From contig NZ_CP108462.1 of NCBI RefSeq assembly GCF_036226365.1, positions 1,736,001 to 1,800,000 on the forward strand: a DNA stretch of 64,000 nucleotides, given 5' to 3'. A model generated the notes under the pieces. That model searched no databases, had not been told where the DNA came from, and saw nothing but the letters and a program-made list of their open reading frames with translations. The position numbers were made by a program, and so were the translations under genes. The DNA is from Streptomyces sp. NBC_01262. GTDB taxonomy: Bacteria; Actinomycetota; Actinomycetes; Streptomycetales; Streptomycetaceae. Positions 37,155 to 45,169 of the stretch are shown here, piece after piece (the stretch's first letter is position 1; every line of letters begins with the position of its first letter).

Positions 37155-37835
37155 TCACGACAGTCGACGCAGGTACTCGCTGTCCCCGAGGAGTTCGAGG
37201 CGACGCCACAGCACCGGGTTGTCGGTCGACTGGCTTGCGTGACAGGCGATGGCGCGGCGCTGCCGGGCCCGCGGGACCGACCTGATCTCATGGCATTCGC
37301 CCGGCTCACGTCCCGCGAACGAGGCTCCGAACTCCCTGTTCATGGCCTCCGCGACCGCCCTCGGCAGGGTCCAGCCGAGGACCTGGACTCCCCTTTCACG
37401 GGCGGCGGCAAGGGCCGCCTCGGTGGCCCGCCGGTGATCACGGTGCCCGGTGACGCCGGTCGTGTCGAACACCAGCAGATGGCTGGGGCGCCGTTCGGTG
37501 ATGAGCCGGCCGACCCGCGCGGCGAGCCGGCGCAGCGGAACAGCGGCGAGCCCGCCATCCGGATAGGCGGCCAGTTCCACGCGTTCCACGCCCAGTTCCC
37601 GTGCGGCGCAGGCCAGTTCGTCCGCCCGCACCGTGTGCAGGTCGCCGGGGCTGCCGTGCAGGGCTGACGCCTCGCCGTGGGTGAAGCAGAGCACCATGGT
37701 GGGCACGCCGTGAGCGGACAGCAGTGCGAGGAGGCCGCCCAGGCCGAACGACTCGTCGTCGGGGTGGGCGACCACCGCCAGCACGCGGTGCAGGTCGTCC
37801 GGCAGTCCTGCACCGCCGGCTCGGGGGCCGGTCAT
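37155..37835 (-). CDS. PIG-L/LmbE-family deacetylase
   Basis: A 226-aa zinc deacetylase of the PIG-L family. The metal site AHPDDESFGLGG is intact, with later HGEASALHG and the His-containing TGHRDHRRATEA. In actinomycetes this family includes MshB and Mca, which act on mycothiol precursors and mycothiol S-conjugates. Given its place at the end of an SQR-TusE-DsrE operon, an action on low-molecular-weight thiol conjugates is an attractive inference, but the substrate cannot be read from sequence. The start overlaps the DsrE stop (ATGA). Confidence 0.85.
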   Translation of the reverse strand: MTGPRAGGAGLPDDLHRVLAVVAHPDDESFGLGGLLALLSAHGVPTMVLCFTHGEASALHGSPGDLHTVRADELACAARELGVERVELAAYPDGGLAAVPLRRLAARVGRLITERRPSHLLVFDTTGVTGHRDHRRATEAALAAARERGVQVLGWTLPRAVAEAMNREFGASFAGREPGECHEIRSVPRARQRRAIACHASQSTDNPVLWRRLELLGDSEYLRRLS

Positions 37836-38305
37836 GTGTAGATGATCTGGCCGCCGGCCGCGTGCTCGTAGAACTCGCCGACCGTGATGATGCCCTGAAC
37901 CTGCTCGATGAGGTCGTCCTTGTCGAGTTCGAAGAGGTCCACCGAAGCCTTGCAGGCGTAGATGCCGGCGCCGGTGTCGGAGATCATCTCGATGAACTCG
38001 GGGATGGGCGGGATGTCGAGCTTCTCCATTTTGCGTTCCATGTACCGGGTGATCAGGTCCGGGACGCCGGGGAGGCCGCCCAGGAGGGTGGGCAGGTGCA
38101 GGCCGGGGTTGCCAACGGTGGCGAGTTTGATGTGGTCGTACTGCTTCTTCGTGATGGCGTCGAGGCCGAAGAAGGTGAAGAACAGGTCAGCCTCGATGCC
38201 TTCGGCGCGGGCGCCGTTGGCCATGATCAGGGCCGGGTAGATCCCTTCCAGGGATCCCTTGGAGACGATGATCGAGACCTTTTCGATGGTGGCGGTGGCG
38301 GTCAT
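37832..38305 (-). CDS. DsrE/DsrF-like (DsrE2-type) sulfur carrier
   Basis: A 157-aa protein of the DsrE family. VSIIVSKGSLEGIYPALIMANGARAEGIEADLFFTFFGLDAITK opens the fold, and the candidate sulfur-carrying Cys118 lies in SDTGAGIYACKASVDLF, as in DsrE2/peroxiredoxin-like members. Such proteins hold sulfur as persulfide and exchange it with TusA/TusE/DsrC partners. It lies between TusE-like and PIG-L genes and is coupled to the latter. Confidence 0.88.
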   Translation of the reverse strand: MTATATIEKVSIIVSKGSLEGIYPALIMANGARAEGIEADLFFTFFGLDAITKKQYDHIKLATVGNPGLHLPTLLGGLPGVPDLITRYMERKMEKLDIPPIPEFIEMISDTGAGIYACKASVDLFELDKDDLIEQVQGIITVGEFYEHAAGGQIIYT

Positions 38306-38342
38306 GTCGGACGCTCCTTCGGGTGGCGGTCGGCGGGTGGGT

Positions 38343-38660
38343 TCAGATGCAGCCGCGCGGCTTGGGAATTCCGGCGATCTTCGCGGCGGTCTTCGCCGGG
38401 CCTTTCGGGAAGAGCTGGTAGAGCTCCTTGACGCTCACGCCGGAGGTCTTGCCGAGGACCCGCACGGTGGGGCCGGTGCCCTTGGCCTCATATTCAGTGC
38501 GCATGAACTTCAGGACCTGCCAGTGCCGGTCGGTCAGCGTCTCGATGTCCAGCTCGCGGGCGATCTGTTGTGCCATGGGCTCGGTCCACTGACCGGGGTC
38601 GGTGAAGAAGCCTTCGTCGTCGACGGTCACGGACGTGTCGTCGTAGGTGGTGGTGGTCAT
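38343..38660 (-). CDS. tusE: TusE/DsrC-family sulfur relay protein
   Basis: A 105-aa protein of the DsrC/TusE family. Recognisable are DEGFFTDPGQWTEPMAQQIARELDIETLTDRHWQVLKFMR, YQLFPKGPAKTAAKIAGIP and the C-terminal arm PKPRGCI with the penultimate Cys104. The second cysteine of true DsrC, eleven residues earlier, is absent (Ala93), so this is TusE-like and would carry a persulfide rather than form the DsrC trisulfide. No dsrAB or tusBCD genes adjoin. It is the second gene of an operon starting with SQR. Confidence 0.9.
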   Translation of the reverse strand: MTTTTYDDTSVTVDDEGFFTDPGQWTEPMAQQIARELDIETLTDRHWQVLKFMRTEYEAKGTGPTVRVLGKTSGVSVKELYQLFPKGPAKTAAKIAGIPKPRGCI

Positions 38661-38676
38661 GGCGGTCTGTCTCCGT

Positions 38677-39918
38677 TCAGGCGGGGGTGTGGGTCTTGCC
38701 GTGCTCGGGCATCGCCGAGCCGATGCCGGGCAGTTCCCGGCCGGGCAGCAGGCTGTGCCAGTACAGCCACTCGAAGGCGAGCTTGCCGAGGTGGTTGGCG
38801 CGCGACTCCTTCAGCAGCGGCAGACCCAGCGCGCCCGGGAAGTGACCGGGCAGCGGCTCGGTGTCGTAGTTGAAGTCGATGAGCAGGGCCTTGTGGAAGC
38901 CGGTCTCGATGAAGCAGTTGGTGTGCCCGTCGTAAGAGGCGTCCAGCGGCTTCCCGGCCAGGAAGCGGCCGATGTTGTGCGCCAGCACCTCGCCCTCGAA
39001 GTGGGCCACCGAGCCGGCCTTGGACGCCGGCAGGCCCGCCGCGTCACCGATGGCGAACACATAGGGGTGGTCCGGGTGTTGCAGTGTGTGCCGGTCCACG
39101 GGGACGAACCCGAGCTCGTCACCCAGGCCCGGGGAGCGTTCGACGTACTCGGCGCCGCCGTGCACTGGTACGACGACTGCAAGGTCGAACGGCACCTCAC
39201 GCTCGTCGTACGACACCAGCCGGCCGCCTGCGCCGTCGACCTCACCGAGCGCGAACTCGGTGACCAGCTCGATACCCTTCTCCTCCAGCAGGCCGCCCAG
39301 CGCCTTCGCGGCGACCGGCTTGGTGAAGGCGCCGTCCAGCGGGGTGACGTAGGTCAGCTCGACGCGGTCGCGGATACCCCGGCGCTGGAAGTACCAGTCC
39401 GCAAGGAAGGCGAACTCCAGGGGTGCGACAGGGCACTTGATCGGCAGGTCGGCCACGTCGATGACCACCCGGCCGCCCTCGAAGCGCTCCAGCGCCTGAT
39501 GGAGGGCGACCGCGCCGGGCAGGTCGTAGAAGGTGTGGACCTTCTCGCCCCAGCCTGGCCCGGTCAGGCCCTCGGTCTCCTCCGGCAGCAGGCTCGCGCC
39601 GGTGGCCACCACCAGCACGTCGTAGCCCAGCGAGGTGCCGTCGGTGAAGTGCACCTGCTCGGCAGCCAGGTCCACCCGGTCGATCTCGGCGCTCCGGTAG
39701 GCGATCCCGTCCAGGAGCTGCCGCGGGCGCGGGCGGACCAGAGCATGAGGTTCGGCCAAGCCGAAGGGGACGAACAGCAGTCCGGGCTGGTAGACGTGGT
39801 CGTCGTTCTGGTCGACCACGGTGATCCGGCACTCGCGCTCGTCGTACATCCGCCGCAGCCGGTTGGCCGTCAGCGTGCCGGCGGTGCCGCTTCCGAGAAT
39901 CACGATGCTCTTGTCCAT
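38677..39918 (-). CDS. Second sulfide:quinone oxidoreductase-like flavoprotein
   Basis: A 413-aa FAD/NAD-linked oxidoreductase of the SQR family, distinct from the one at 25.9 kb. FAD motif SIVILGSGTAGTLTANRL; redox cysteines Cys162 in LPIKCPVAPLEFAFLADWYF and Cys335 in DGHTNCFIETG; second FAD region VFAIGDAAGLPASKAGSVAHFEGE; C-terminal hydrophobic LAFEWLYWHSLLPG. The spacing and the KCPVAP motif resemble archaeal/type III-like SQRs rather than the mitochondrial type. ATG 39918 begins the Rossmann strand; an upstream GTG at 39948 is possible. It leads the operon SQR-tusE-dsrE-PIG-L, with operator i 58 bp upstream. Confidence 0.85.
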   Translation of the reverse strand: MDKSIVILGSGTAGTLTANRLRRMYDERECRITVVDQNDDHVYQPGLLFVPFGLAEPHALVRPRPRQLLDGIAYRSAEIDRVDLAAEQVHFTDGTSLGYDVLVVATGASLLPEETEGLTGPGWGEKVHTFYDLPGAVALHQALERFEGGRVVIDVADLPIKCPVAPLEFAFLADWYFQRRGIRDRVELTYVTPLDGAFTKPVAAKALGGLLEEKGIELVTEFALGEVDGAGGRLVSYDEREVPFDLAVVVPVHGGAEYVERSPGLGDELGFVPVDRHTLQHPDHPYVFAIGDAAGLPASKAGSVAHFEGEVLAHNIGRFLAGKPLDASYDGHTNCFIETGFHKALLIDFNYDTEPLPGHFPGALGLPLLKESRANHLGKLAFEWLYWHSLLPGRELPGIGSAMPEHGKTHTPA

Positions 39919-39975
39919 GCCCCCACTCTCGGCGGCGGGGTGAGGCATGGTCAGGGGCCATTGGTCCCGGGAGGG

Positions 39976-39991
39976 GTACCCGTGGGGGTAT
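39976..39991. promoter_or_regulatory. CstR/CsoR-type operator i
   Basis: On the minus strand ATACCCCCACGGGTAC, identical to operator g over 16 bases including the arm mismatch. It lies 58 bp before the second SQR gene. Confidence 0.72.
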
Positions 39992-40008
39992 ATCTTCGAC
40001 CCCGGGGC

Positions 40009-40680
40009 TCAGATGGAGGTGCCGGGCTTGGTCGCGAGATACCAGTCGGCGAGCTTGGCGGTCTCGTCCGCGAGCCGGGCATCGAGTTCGGCCTGGGTCT
40101 TCGGGGCTCCGAGGACGACGTCGTCGCCGGGACGCCAGTTGGCCGGGCAGGAGACTCCGTCACGGTCGGAGGTCTGCAGGGCGTCCACCAGTCGCAGGAT
40201 CTCGGGGATCATCCGCCCGGCGTTCATCGGGTAGTACAGCACCGCCCGGACGGTCTGCTCCGGGTCGATGACGAAGACGGCGCGGACAGCGGCGGTACCG
40301 GAGGTGTTCGGGTGGAGCATGCCGTAGGCGCGCGCGACCCGGGTGTCCAGGTCGGCGATGATCGGGAAGGGGATGCGTACGCCGAGCTTCTCCTGAATGG
40401 ACCGGGTCCAGGCGAGGTGGCTGTGGACGGAGTCCACGGAGTTGCCCAGCAGGGCCACGTTCCGGGCGGTGAACTCGTCGGTGAGTACGGTGAAGGCGAT
40501 GAACTCGGTGGTGCACACCGGGGTGAAATCGGCCGGGTGGCTGAAGAGCACCAGCCAGCGCCCGGTGTAGTCGGCGAGCCGGACCGGGCCATGGGTGGAC
40601 TCGGCCTCGAAGCCGGGGGCCTTGTCGCCGATGAGGGGAGGCCGGGTGGAAGTGGTGATCGGCTGTTCGACGACGGTCAT
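40009..40680 (-). CDS. Peroxiredoxin, Prx6-like class
   Basis: A 223-aa thiol peroxidase. The peroxidatic Cys56 lies in HPADFTPVCTTEF, with the supporting Thr and a downstream conserved Arg region. Cys178 in DRDGVSCPANW is a possible resolving cysteine, and the long C-terminal arm (WRPGDDVVLGAPKTQAELDAR) is typical of the Prx6/1-Cys group. It would remove peroxides and possibly persulfides. ATG 40680 opens the conserved part; operator j lies 28 bp upstream. Confidence 0.92.
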   Translation of the reverse strand: MTVVEQPITTSTRPPLIGDKAPGFEAESTHGPVRLADYTGRWLVLFSHPADFTPVCTTEFIAFTVLTDEFTARNVALLGNSVDSVHSHLAWTRSIQEKLGVRIPFPIIADLDTRVARAYGMLHPNTSGTAAVRAVFVIDPEQTVRAVLYYPMNAGRMIPEILRLVDALQTSDRDGVSCPANWRPGDDVVLGAPKTQAELDARLADETAKLADWYLATKPGTSI

Positions 40681-40708
40681 GTGGCATTCTCCTCGAAGAT
40701 GGACTCGA

Positions 40709-40724
40709 ATACCCCCTAGGGTAT
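40709..40724. promoter_or_regulatory. CstR/CsoR-type operator j
   Basis: ATACCCCCTAGGGTAT within GAATACCC...GGGTATTC. It sits 28 bp before the peroxiredoxin gene and 129 bp before the divergent OsmC gene, so it could control both. Confidence 0.8.
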
Positions 40725-40853
40725 TCAGGTCCATGAGGTTTACCCCAGGGCCGAACGGCCCTCTCTCCGATCCCCTTGGCCTCTCCCGATGACGCCCCCG
40801 GCCGCGGTGCACTGGATGCGAGAGCGACTCAGCGGACCCGAGGAGACGCGGCC

Positions 40854-41306
40854 ATGACCCACACCGCACCTGACACCACCACTCCCGCCCGTCCACCGGT
40901 ACCGGATGTGCACCGGCTGGAGGTCGCCCACGTCGACGGGGACGCGTACGCCGTAGAGGTACGCGGCCACCAGCTGCTGGTCGACCAGCCCGAGGACGCC
41001 GGCGGGCAGGACACCGCCCCCACGCCCACCGAGCTGTTCGCCGCGTCTCTGGCCACTTGCGTCGCCTTCTACGCCGGCCGTTACCTGCACCGCCACGGCC
41101 TCGACCGCACCGGACTGCGGGTGCGGACCGAATTCACGATGGCCACCGACCGCCCGGCCAGGGTCGACGCAATCCACGCGGCGGTCCTACCGCCTCCCGG
41201 GCTGCCCGAGCAGCGCCGCGCCGCCCTCCTCGCCGTCGCCTCGCACTGCACCGTCCACAACACCCTCCACCAGCCGCCCGAGATCGGCATCGAACTGGAG
41301 CCGTGA
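40854..41306 (+). CDS. OsmC/Ohr-family protein
   Basis: A 150-aa member of the OsmC family of thiol-dependent peroxidases. The two redox cysteines are Cys69 in FAASLATCVAFYAGRYL and Cys132 in AVASHCTVHNTL. OsmC proteins reduce organic hydroperoxides, and some act on sulfane sulfur. ATG 40854 follows GAGGAGA. Its stop overlaps the GTG of the desulfurase-like gene, so the two are made together. Confidence 0.9.
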   Translation: MTHTAPDTTTPARPPVPDVHRLEVAHVDGDAYAVEVRGHQLLVDQPEDAGGQDTAPTPTELFAASLATCVAFYAGRYLHRHGLDRTGLRVRTEFTMATDRPARVDAIHAAVLPPPGLPEQRRAALLAVASHCTVHNTLHQPPEIGIELEP

Positions 41307-43057
41307 CCGTGCCCGCCCGCCCTGCGACCGACCAGGCGCCGCCCACGCTTCCCCTCCTGGAACGCATCCGCCGGGGGATCATCGGCGACGACGAGATGAT
41401 GGACGGCCCGTACGGGCCCCGGCGCGTCGTCTACGCCGACTACACCGCCTCCGGGCGGTCACTGGACTTCATCGAGGACTTCATCCGCGACCACGTGCTG
41501 CCGCGCTACGCCAACACCCACACCGAAAGCTCCAGCACCGGCCTGCAGACCACCCGGCTGCGCGAGGACGCCCGCCGCATCATCCGCGACGCCGTTGGAG
41601 GCACCCACGACGACCTGGTCATCTTCTGCGGATCCGGAGCCACCGCCGCGGTCAACAAGCTGGTCGCCATCCTGGAACTGCGCCGTCCGGCCACCGCTCC
41701 GCCACCGCCCGCCATTGGGGTCTCCCCCGCTCGAACGGAGTTGAGAGCTCAGGGAAGAAGGCCGGTGGTGTTCGTCGGCCCGTACGAGCACCACTCCAAC
41801 GAGCTTCCCTGGCGCGAGTCGATCGCCGATGTGGTCGTCATCGACGAGGACGCCGACGGCCATGTCGACCTCGCCCAGCTGGAGGCACAACTACTCCAGT
41901 ACGCCGACCGGCCGCTGCGCATCGGCAGCTTCTCCGCCGCCTCCAACGTCACCGGCATCCTCACCGACACCGACCGCATCGCCCGTCTGCTGCACGCCTA
42001 CGGCGCCCTGTCCTTCTGGGACTACGCGGCCGCCGCCCCTTACATCCCCATCCGATTCGCCGAGAGCGCCCCCTGCGCGAACGACCACAAGGACGCGATT
42101 TTCGTGTCGCCGCACAAGTTCGTCGGCGGCCCGCAGACCCCCGGCGTCCTCGTCGTACGGCGCGAACTGGTCCGCAACCGGGTGCCCACCGCACCCGGCG
42201 GCGGCACCGTCTCCTTCGTCGGCCCCCTCGGCCACCGCTATCTGGACGACCCGGTCGCCCGCGAGGAGGGCGGCACCCCGGCCATCGTCGAATCCATCCG
42301 CGCCGGACTGGTCGTCGCCCTCAAACAAGCCGTCGGCACCGACACCATCCAGGCCGCGGAGGAACGCCACTGGCGGCACACCCTGCACAGCTGGGAGCGC
42401 AACCCCGCCATCGAGATTCTCGGCAACCACGAAGCCCCCCGACTCTCGATCGTCTCCTTCCGCATCCGCCACGGTGACCGCCGCCTGCACCACAACTACG
42501 TCGTCGCCCTGCTCAACGACCTCTTCGGCATCCAGGCCCGCGGCGGCTGCTCCTGCGCCGGCCCCTACGGCCACCGCCTGCTCGCCATCGACACCGCCAC
42601 CTCCCACGACGTACTCGACGAGGTCGTCCACGGCTGCGACGGCATCAAACCCGGCTGGATCCGCATCAACTTCAACTACTTCATCACCGACACCGTCCGC
42701 GACTACCTCATCGACGCCGTCGACCTGATCGCCACCCACGGCCACCGCGCCCTGCCCGACTACCGCTTCGACCCCCACACCGGCGGATGGCACCACCGAC
42801 AGGCCCCTGCAGGCCCCCCGCTGAGCCTGACCGACCTGACCTGGGAACCCGACGGACGGCTCACCGTCCCCGACCACCGCGTCCACGCCGACGAATACGT
42901 CCTGGCCGATCAACTCGCCGACGCACGAACCCTGCTGGCGACCCGCCCCGACCATCTGGACGACGGCCCGACGGGCCTGCCCGCCGACTTCGAGCGCATG
43001 CGCTGGTTCCACCTGCCACCGGCCTGCCTGGAACAAGCCCGCCCCTCGACCCGTTGA
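41303..43057 (+). CDS. Cysteine-desulfurase-like class V aminotransferase
   Basis: A 584-aa PLP enzyme of the class V aminotransferase/desulfurase family, longer than the usual 400-450 aa. The cofactor lysine is Lys272 in VSPHKFVGGPQTPG. Other landmarks are YADYTASGRSLDF, NTHTESSSTG, CGSGATAAVNKL, GPYEHHSNELPWRE and the cysteine loop QARGGCSCAGPYGH (Cys416, Cys418), where desulfurases carry the sulfur-accepting Cys. About 130 extra residues at the C-terminus are unassigned. A Pro/Ala-rich insertion at about residues 130-153 coincides with a palindromic repeat-like sequence. It is coupled to osmC and followed by operator k and thioredoxin. It probably releases or re-uses persulfide sulfur. Confidence 0.87.
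   Translation: MTVPARPATDQAPPTLPLLERIRRGIIGDDEMMDGPYGPRRVVYADYTASGRSLDFIEDFIRDHVLPRYANTHTESSSTGLQTTRLREDARRIIRDAVGGTHDDLVIFCGSGATAAVNKLVAILELRRPATAPPPPAIGVSPARTELRAQGRRPVVFVGPYEHHSNELPWRESIADVVVIDEDADGHVDLAQLEAQLLQYADRPLRIGSFSAASNVTGILTDTDRIARLLHAYGALSFWDYAAAAPYIPIRFAESAPCANDHKDAIFVSPHKFVGGPQTPGVLVVRRELVRNRVPTAPGGGTVSFVGPLGHRYLDDPVAREEGGTPAIVESIRAGLVVALKQAVGTDTIQAAEERHWRHTLHSWERNPAIEILGNHEAPRLSIVSFRIRHGDRRLHHNYVVALLNDLFGIQARGGCSCAGPYGHRLLAIDTATSHDVLDEVVHGCDGIKPGWIRINFNYFITDTVRDYLIDAVDLIATHGHRALPDYRFDPHTGGWHHRQAPAGPPLSLTDLTWEPDGRLTVPDHRVHADEYVLADQLADARTLLATRPDHLDDGPTGLPADFERMRWFHLPPACLEQARPSTR
41714..41760 (+). repeat. Palindromic repeat-like element inserted in frame
   Basis: Within the desulfurase-like gene, the stretch TTGGGGTCTCCCCC... 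to ...GAGAGCTCAGGGAAG has the look of small palindromic repeats scattered in Streptomyces genomes (from memory, not checked). It keeps the reading frame and encodes an Ala/Pro/Arg-rich insertion between a helix and the next strand. Confidence 0.35.
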
Positions 43058-43062
43058 ACTGA

Positions 43063-43078
43063 ATACCCCTAGGGGTAT
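43063..43078. promoter_or_regulatory. CstR/CsoR-type operator k
   Basis: ATACCCCTAGGGGTAT, a perfect palindrome within AATACCC...GGGTATT, 31 bp before the thioredoxin gene. Confidence 0.82.
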
Positions 43079-43109
43079 TAGAATTGGACCAGGAGAGGTT
43101 GAGATCACC

Positions 43110-43481
43110 ATGCCGACCGCGGAACTGACCAAGGACAACTTCGACGAGATCGTCACCGGCGCGGACATCGTGCTGGTCGACTTCTGGGCCGCCTGGTGCG
43201 GCCCCTGCCGCAGGTTCGCCCCCGTCTTCGAGCGGGCCGCGGACCAGCACCCGGACATCGTCTTCGGCAAGGTCGACACCGAGGCACAGCCCGAACTCGC
43301 CGCGAGCTTCCAGATCTCCTCCATCCCCACACTCATGGCCATCCGCGACAAGACCGTCCTCTACGCCCAGCCCGGCGCCCTCCCCGCCCCAGCCCTGGAA
43401 GACCTGGTCACCAAGATCCGCGCCGTCGACATGGACGACGTACGCCGACAGCTCGCGGCGCGCACCGCCGACAAGCGCTGA
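43110..43481 (+). CDS. trxA: Thioredoxin
   Basis: A 123-aa classical thioredoxin with active site FWAAWCGPCRRF (Cys30, Cys33) and the cis-proline loop ISSIPTL. A basic C-terminal extension of about 15 residues is present. ATG 43110 follows AGGAGAGG. With its own CstR-type operator, it likely reduces persulfidated proteins or supplies electrons to the peroxiredoxin and sulfurtransferases of the island. Confidence 0.94.
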   Translation: MPTAELTKDNFDEIVTGADIVLVDFWAAWCGPCRRFAPVFERAADQHPDIVFGKVDTEAQPELAASFQISSIPTLMAIRDKTVLYAQPGALPAPALEDLVTKIRAVDMDDVRRQLAARTADKR

Positions 43482-43570
43482 ACCGGAGCACCATGCAGGC
43501 CCCCTGGGCGCCCGCCCACCGGCCGGGAGACGCCATCACCCTGAATGTCACGAACAGGAAGGCCGACGCC

Positions 43571-43966
43571 ATGCGTTACAACCGCACCGTGCACCTCGAC
43601 ACCGACTTCGCCACCACCGTGAGCCGCGTCCGCGAGGCCCTCGCCGCCCAGGGATTCGGCATCCTCACCGAGATCGATGTCACCGCCACCCTCAAAGCCA
43701 AGCTCGACCAGGACATGGAGGACTACGTGATCCTCGGCGCCTGCAACCCGTTCCTCGCCCACCGCGCCCTGGAGACCGAGCGCACCGCCGGCCTGCTGCT
43801 GCCCTGCAACGTCGTCGTCCGCCGCGACGGCAACCGCACCGCCGTACAGGCCCTCGACCCCGGCACGATGGTCACGCTCACCGGACTCGACGCCCTGCGC
43901 CCGGTCGCCGAGGAGGCCACCCACCGCCTGGACGCGGCCCTCTCCTCACTCACAGGGGACGCCTGA
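43571..43966 (+). CDS. DUF302 protein
   Basis: A 131-aa protein of the DUF302 family: TTVSRVREALAAQGFGILTEIDVTATLKAKLDQDMEDYVILGACNPFLAHRALETERTAGLLLPCNVVV is the typical core, with Cys residues in GACNP and LPCNV. The biochemical role is unknown; DUF302 genes often sit beside rhodaneses and sulfur-oxidation genes. ATG 43571 follows AGGAAGG; ATG 43493 would add a 26-residue leader. It lies 90 bp after thioredoxin, probably in the same transcript. Confidence 0.85.
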   Translation: MRYNRTVHLDTDFATTVSRVREALAAQGFGILTEIDVTATLKAKLDQDMEDYVILGACNPFLAHRALETERTAGLLLPCNVVVRRDGNRTAVQALDPGTMVTLTGLDALRPVAEEATHRLDAALSSLTGDA

Positions 43967-44159
43967 CGGCCCCGCCGGGACGCCTCCGACCGAACCATCC
44001 GGCGTTGCCGCCTCCTGACCTCGGTATTCTCCCGAGAATCACGGCAGGGCCGCACGCACTCGCTGCCGCCGCATTCCCTGACAGTGCCAGGCCGCGATCG
44101 CCCCTCCCGCCGTTCCCCGCGGGACTCCCCGATCCGGCGGCAACCCGCTAGCGTATGAG

Positions 44160-44258
44160 CCGTGTCACGGCGGAGGGGCTCGCCGTAACCGCGGCTGAAC
44201 GACGCCGCCAACGGTCCCTACCTGATGTCTGTTTCTCGTCAGACACCCAACAGGTAGG
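44160..44258 (+). ncRNA. Fluoride riboswitch candidate (crcB motif) 1
   Basis: The folded pattern matches the fluoride aptamer. Stem P2 is ACGGCG/CGCCGT (44167-72 with 44181-86) with loop GAGGGGCT, then AACC. Stem P3 is GCGGC/GCCGC (44191-95 with 44204-08), then CAACGGTCCCTACC. Pseudoknot AGGG (44174-77) pairs with CCCT (44216-19). The 3' arm CCTACCTG (44217-24) can instead pair with CAGGTAGG (44251-58), nested around GTCTG/CAGAC, which would make an off-state hairpin. A TAGCGT at 44150 could be the -10 box. It lies about 100 nt before crcB. Compared by eye with the known fluoride aptamer; no covariance search was possible. Confidence 0.72.
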
Positions 44259-44359
44259 AGAAGCATGCCCCCAGTCCACTCAGTCTCGAAGGGCCCGCCT
44301 GTGCGCGCCTGCCCTTTTCCTGCCACACGATCCGGTGCTTCCCGAGGGGAGTTCGTCGC

Positions 44360-44716
44360 ATGGGCCTGCTGCTGGTCATCCTGGGCGGAGCCGGCGGCGC
44401 CGCACTGCGCTACGCCGCCGAGAAGGGCATGTTCCAGGTGTGGCGCGGTGACCCGTTTCCCTGGGCGCCGTTCACCGTCAACTTCGCCGGATGCTTCCTG
44501 CTGGGTGTCCTGCTGGGCATTCTCAACGCCTACGACGCGCCCGCATCGGTGTACGTGCTGATAGGTGGAGCGATCACGGCGTTCAGCATCTTCGGCCACC
44601 AGATCGTGGAACTGCTGCGCAACGGGCAGCACGGGATGGCCGGCATGCGGGCACTGGTCGGATGGTTCGTGGGCAGCGCCGCGGCCGTCGCGGGCGTCGT
44701 TGTGGGCATGCGCTGA
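44360..44716 (+). CDS. crcB: CrcB/Fluc fluoride channel
   Basis: A 118-aa four-helix membrane protein of the CrcB/Fluc family, which forms dual-topology fluoride channels. Markers are GGAGGAALRYAAEK near the start, FPWAPFTVNFAGCFLLGVLLG with the pore Asn, and LIGGAITAFSIFGHQIVELL, where the usual TTFST is altered to TAFSI. ATG 44360 follows GAGGGGAG. A fluoride riboswitch candidate lies upstream. It stands alone on the plus strand, apart from the crcB pair on the minus strand. Confidence 0.88.
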   Translation: MGLLLVILGGAGGAALRYAAEKGMFQVWRGDPFPWAPFTVNFAGCFLLGVLLGILNAYDAPASVYVLIGGAITAFSIFGHQIVELLRNGQHGMAGMRALVGWFVGSAAAVAGVVVGMR

Positions 44717-44746
44717 CGCCCCCTCTCCCCGTCGGGGCCTTCTGCG

Positions 44747-45095
44747 CTACTCGGTGGTGGTGGCGTCGGGTACCGGCACCCGGCCCGGGTCCTGTTCCTC
44801 CTCCGGGACGGGCAACTGCGGGGTGATGAGCAGCCGGTAGAGGGCGGCACCGGCCACGCCGCCGACGAGTGGCCCGACGATGGGCACCCAGAAGTAGAGG
44901 TTGCCGTACTGGTCCCGCCACGCGGTGCCGTAGCCGGTGAGGAAGCTGGCAAGCCGCGGGCCGAAGTCGCGGGCCGGGTTGATGGCGTAGCCGGCGTCGG
45001 TGCCAGGCCATGCCGATCGCTACCACCAGGAAGCCGATGACGAGCAGGGCGAGGTTCGCGCCGGGCGGGGTGTTCGCGAGGGTAGTTGTCCGGCG
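44747..45095 (-). pseudogene. Aquaglyceroporin (MIP family) 3' remnant
   Basis: The C-terminal third of a major intrinsic protein. In one frame NLALLVIGFLVVAIGMAW, then after a frame change near 45005, GTDAGYAINPARDFGPRLASFLTGYG with the second NPA box, then DQYGNLYFWVPIVGPLVGGVAGAALYRLL and an acidic tail to a TAG at 44747-44749. The N-terminal two thirds, including the first NPA box, are missing. Both the truncation and the frameshift make it non-functional. Confidence 0.75.
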
Positions 45096-45169
45096 TGAGG
45101 CCTCCAGGGGCCCAGCATCAGCTGGAGTAGCCCGCCACCACTTCCGCCCTGGGCCGCAACGCAGCCGGG

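Noticed and set aside
38647..40719. 690-codon open frame antisense to the SQR and peroxiredoxin genes
   Set aside because: It covers three well-supported genes and an operator on the other strand, with no recognisable domain.
44265..44561. 98-codon frame starting after the riboswitch
   Set aside because: It overlaps crcB in another frame with a Cys/Ser/Arg-biased translation; only its start region matters, as a possible short translated leader.
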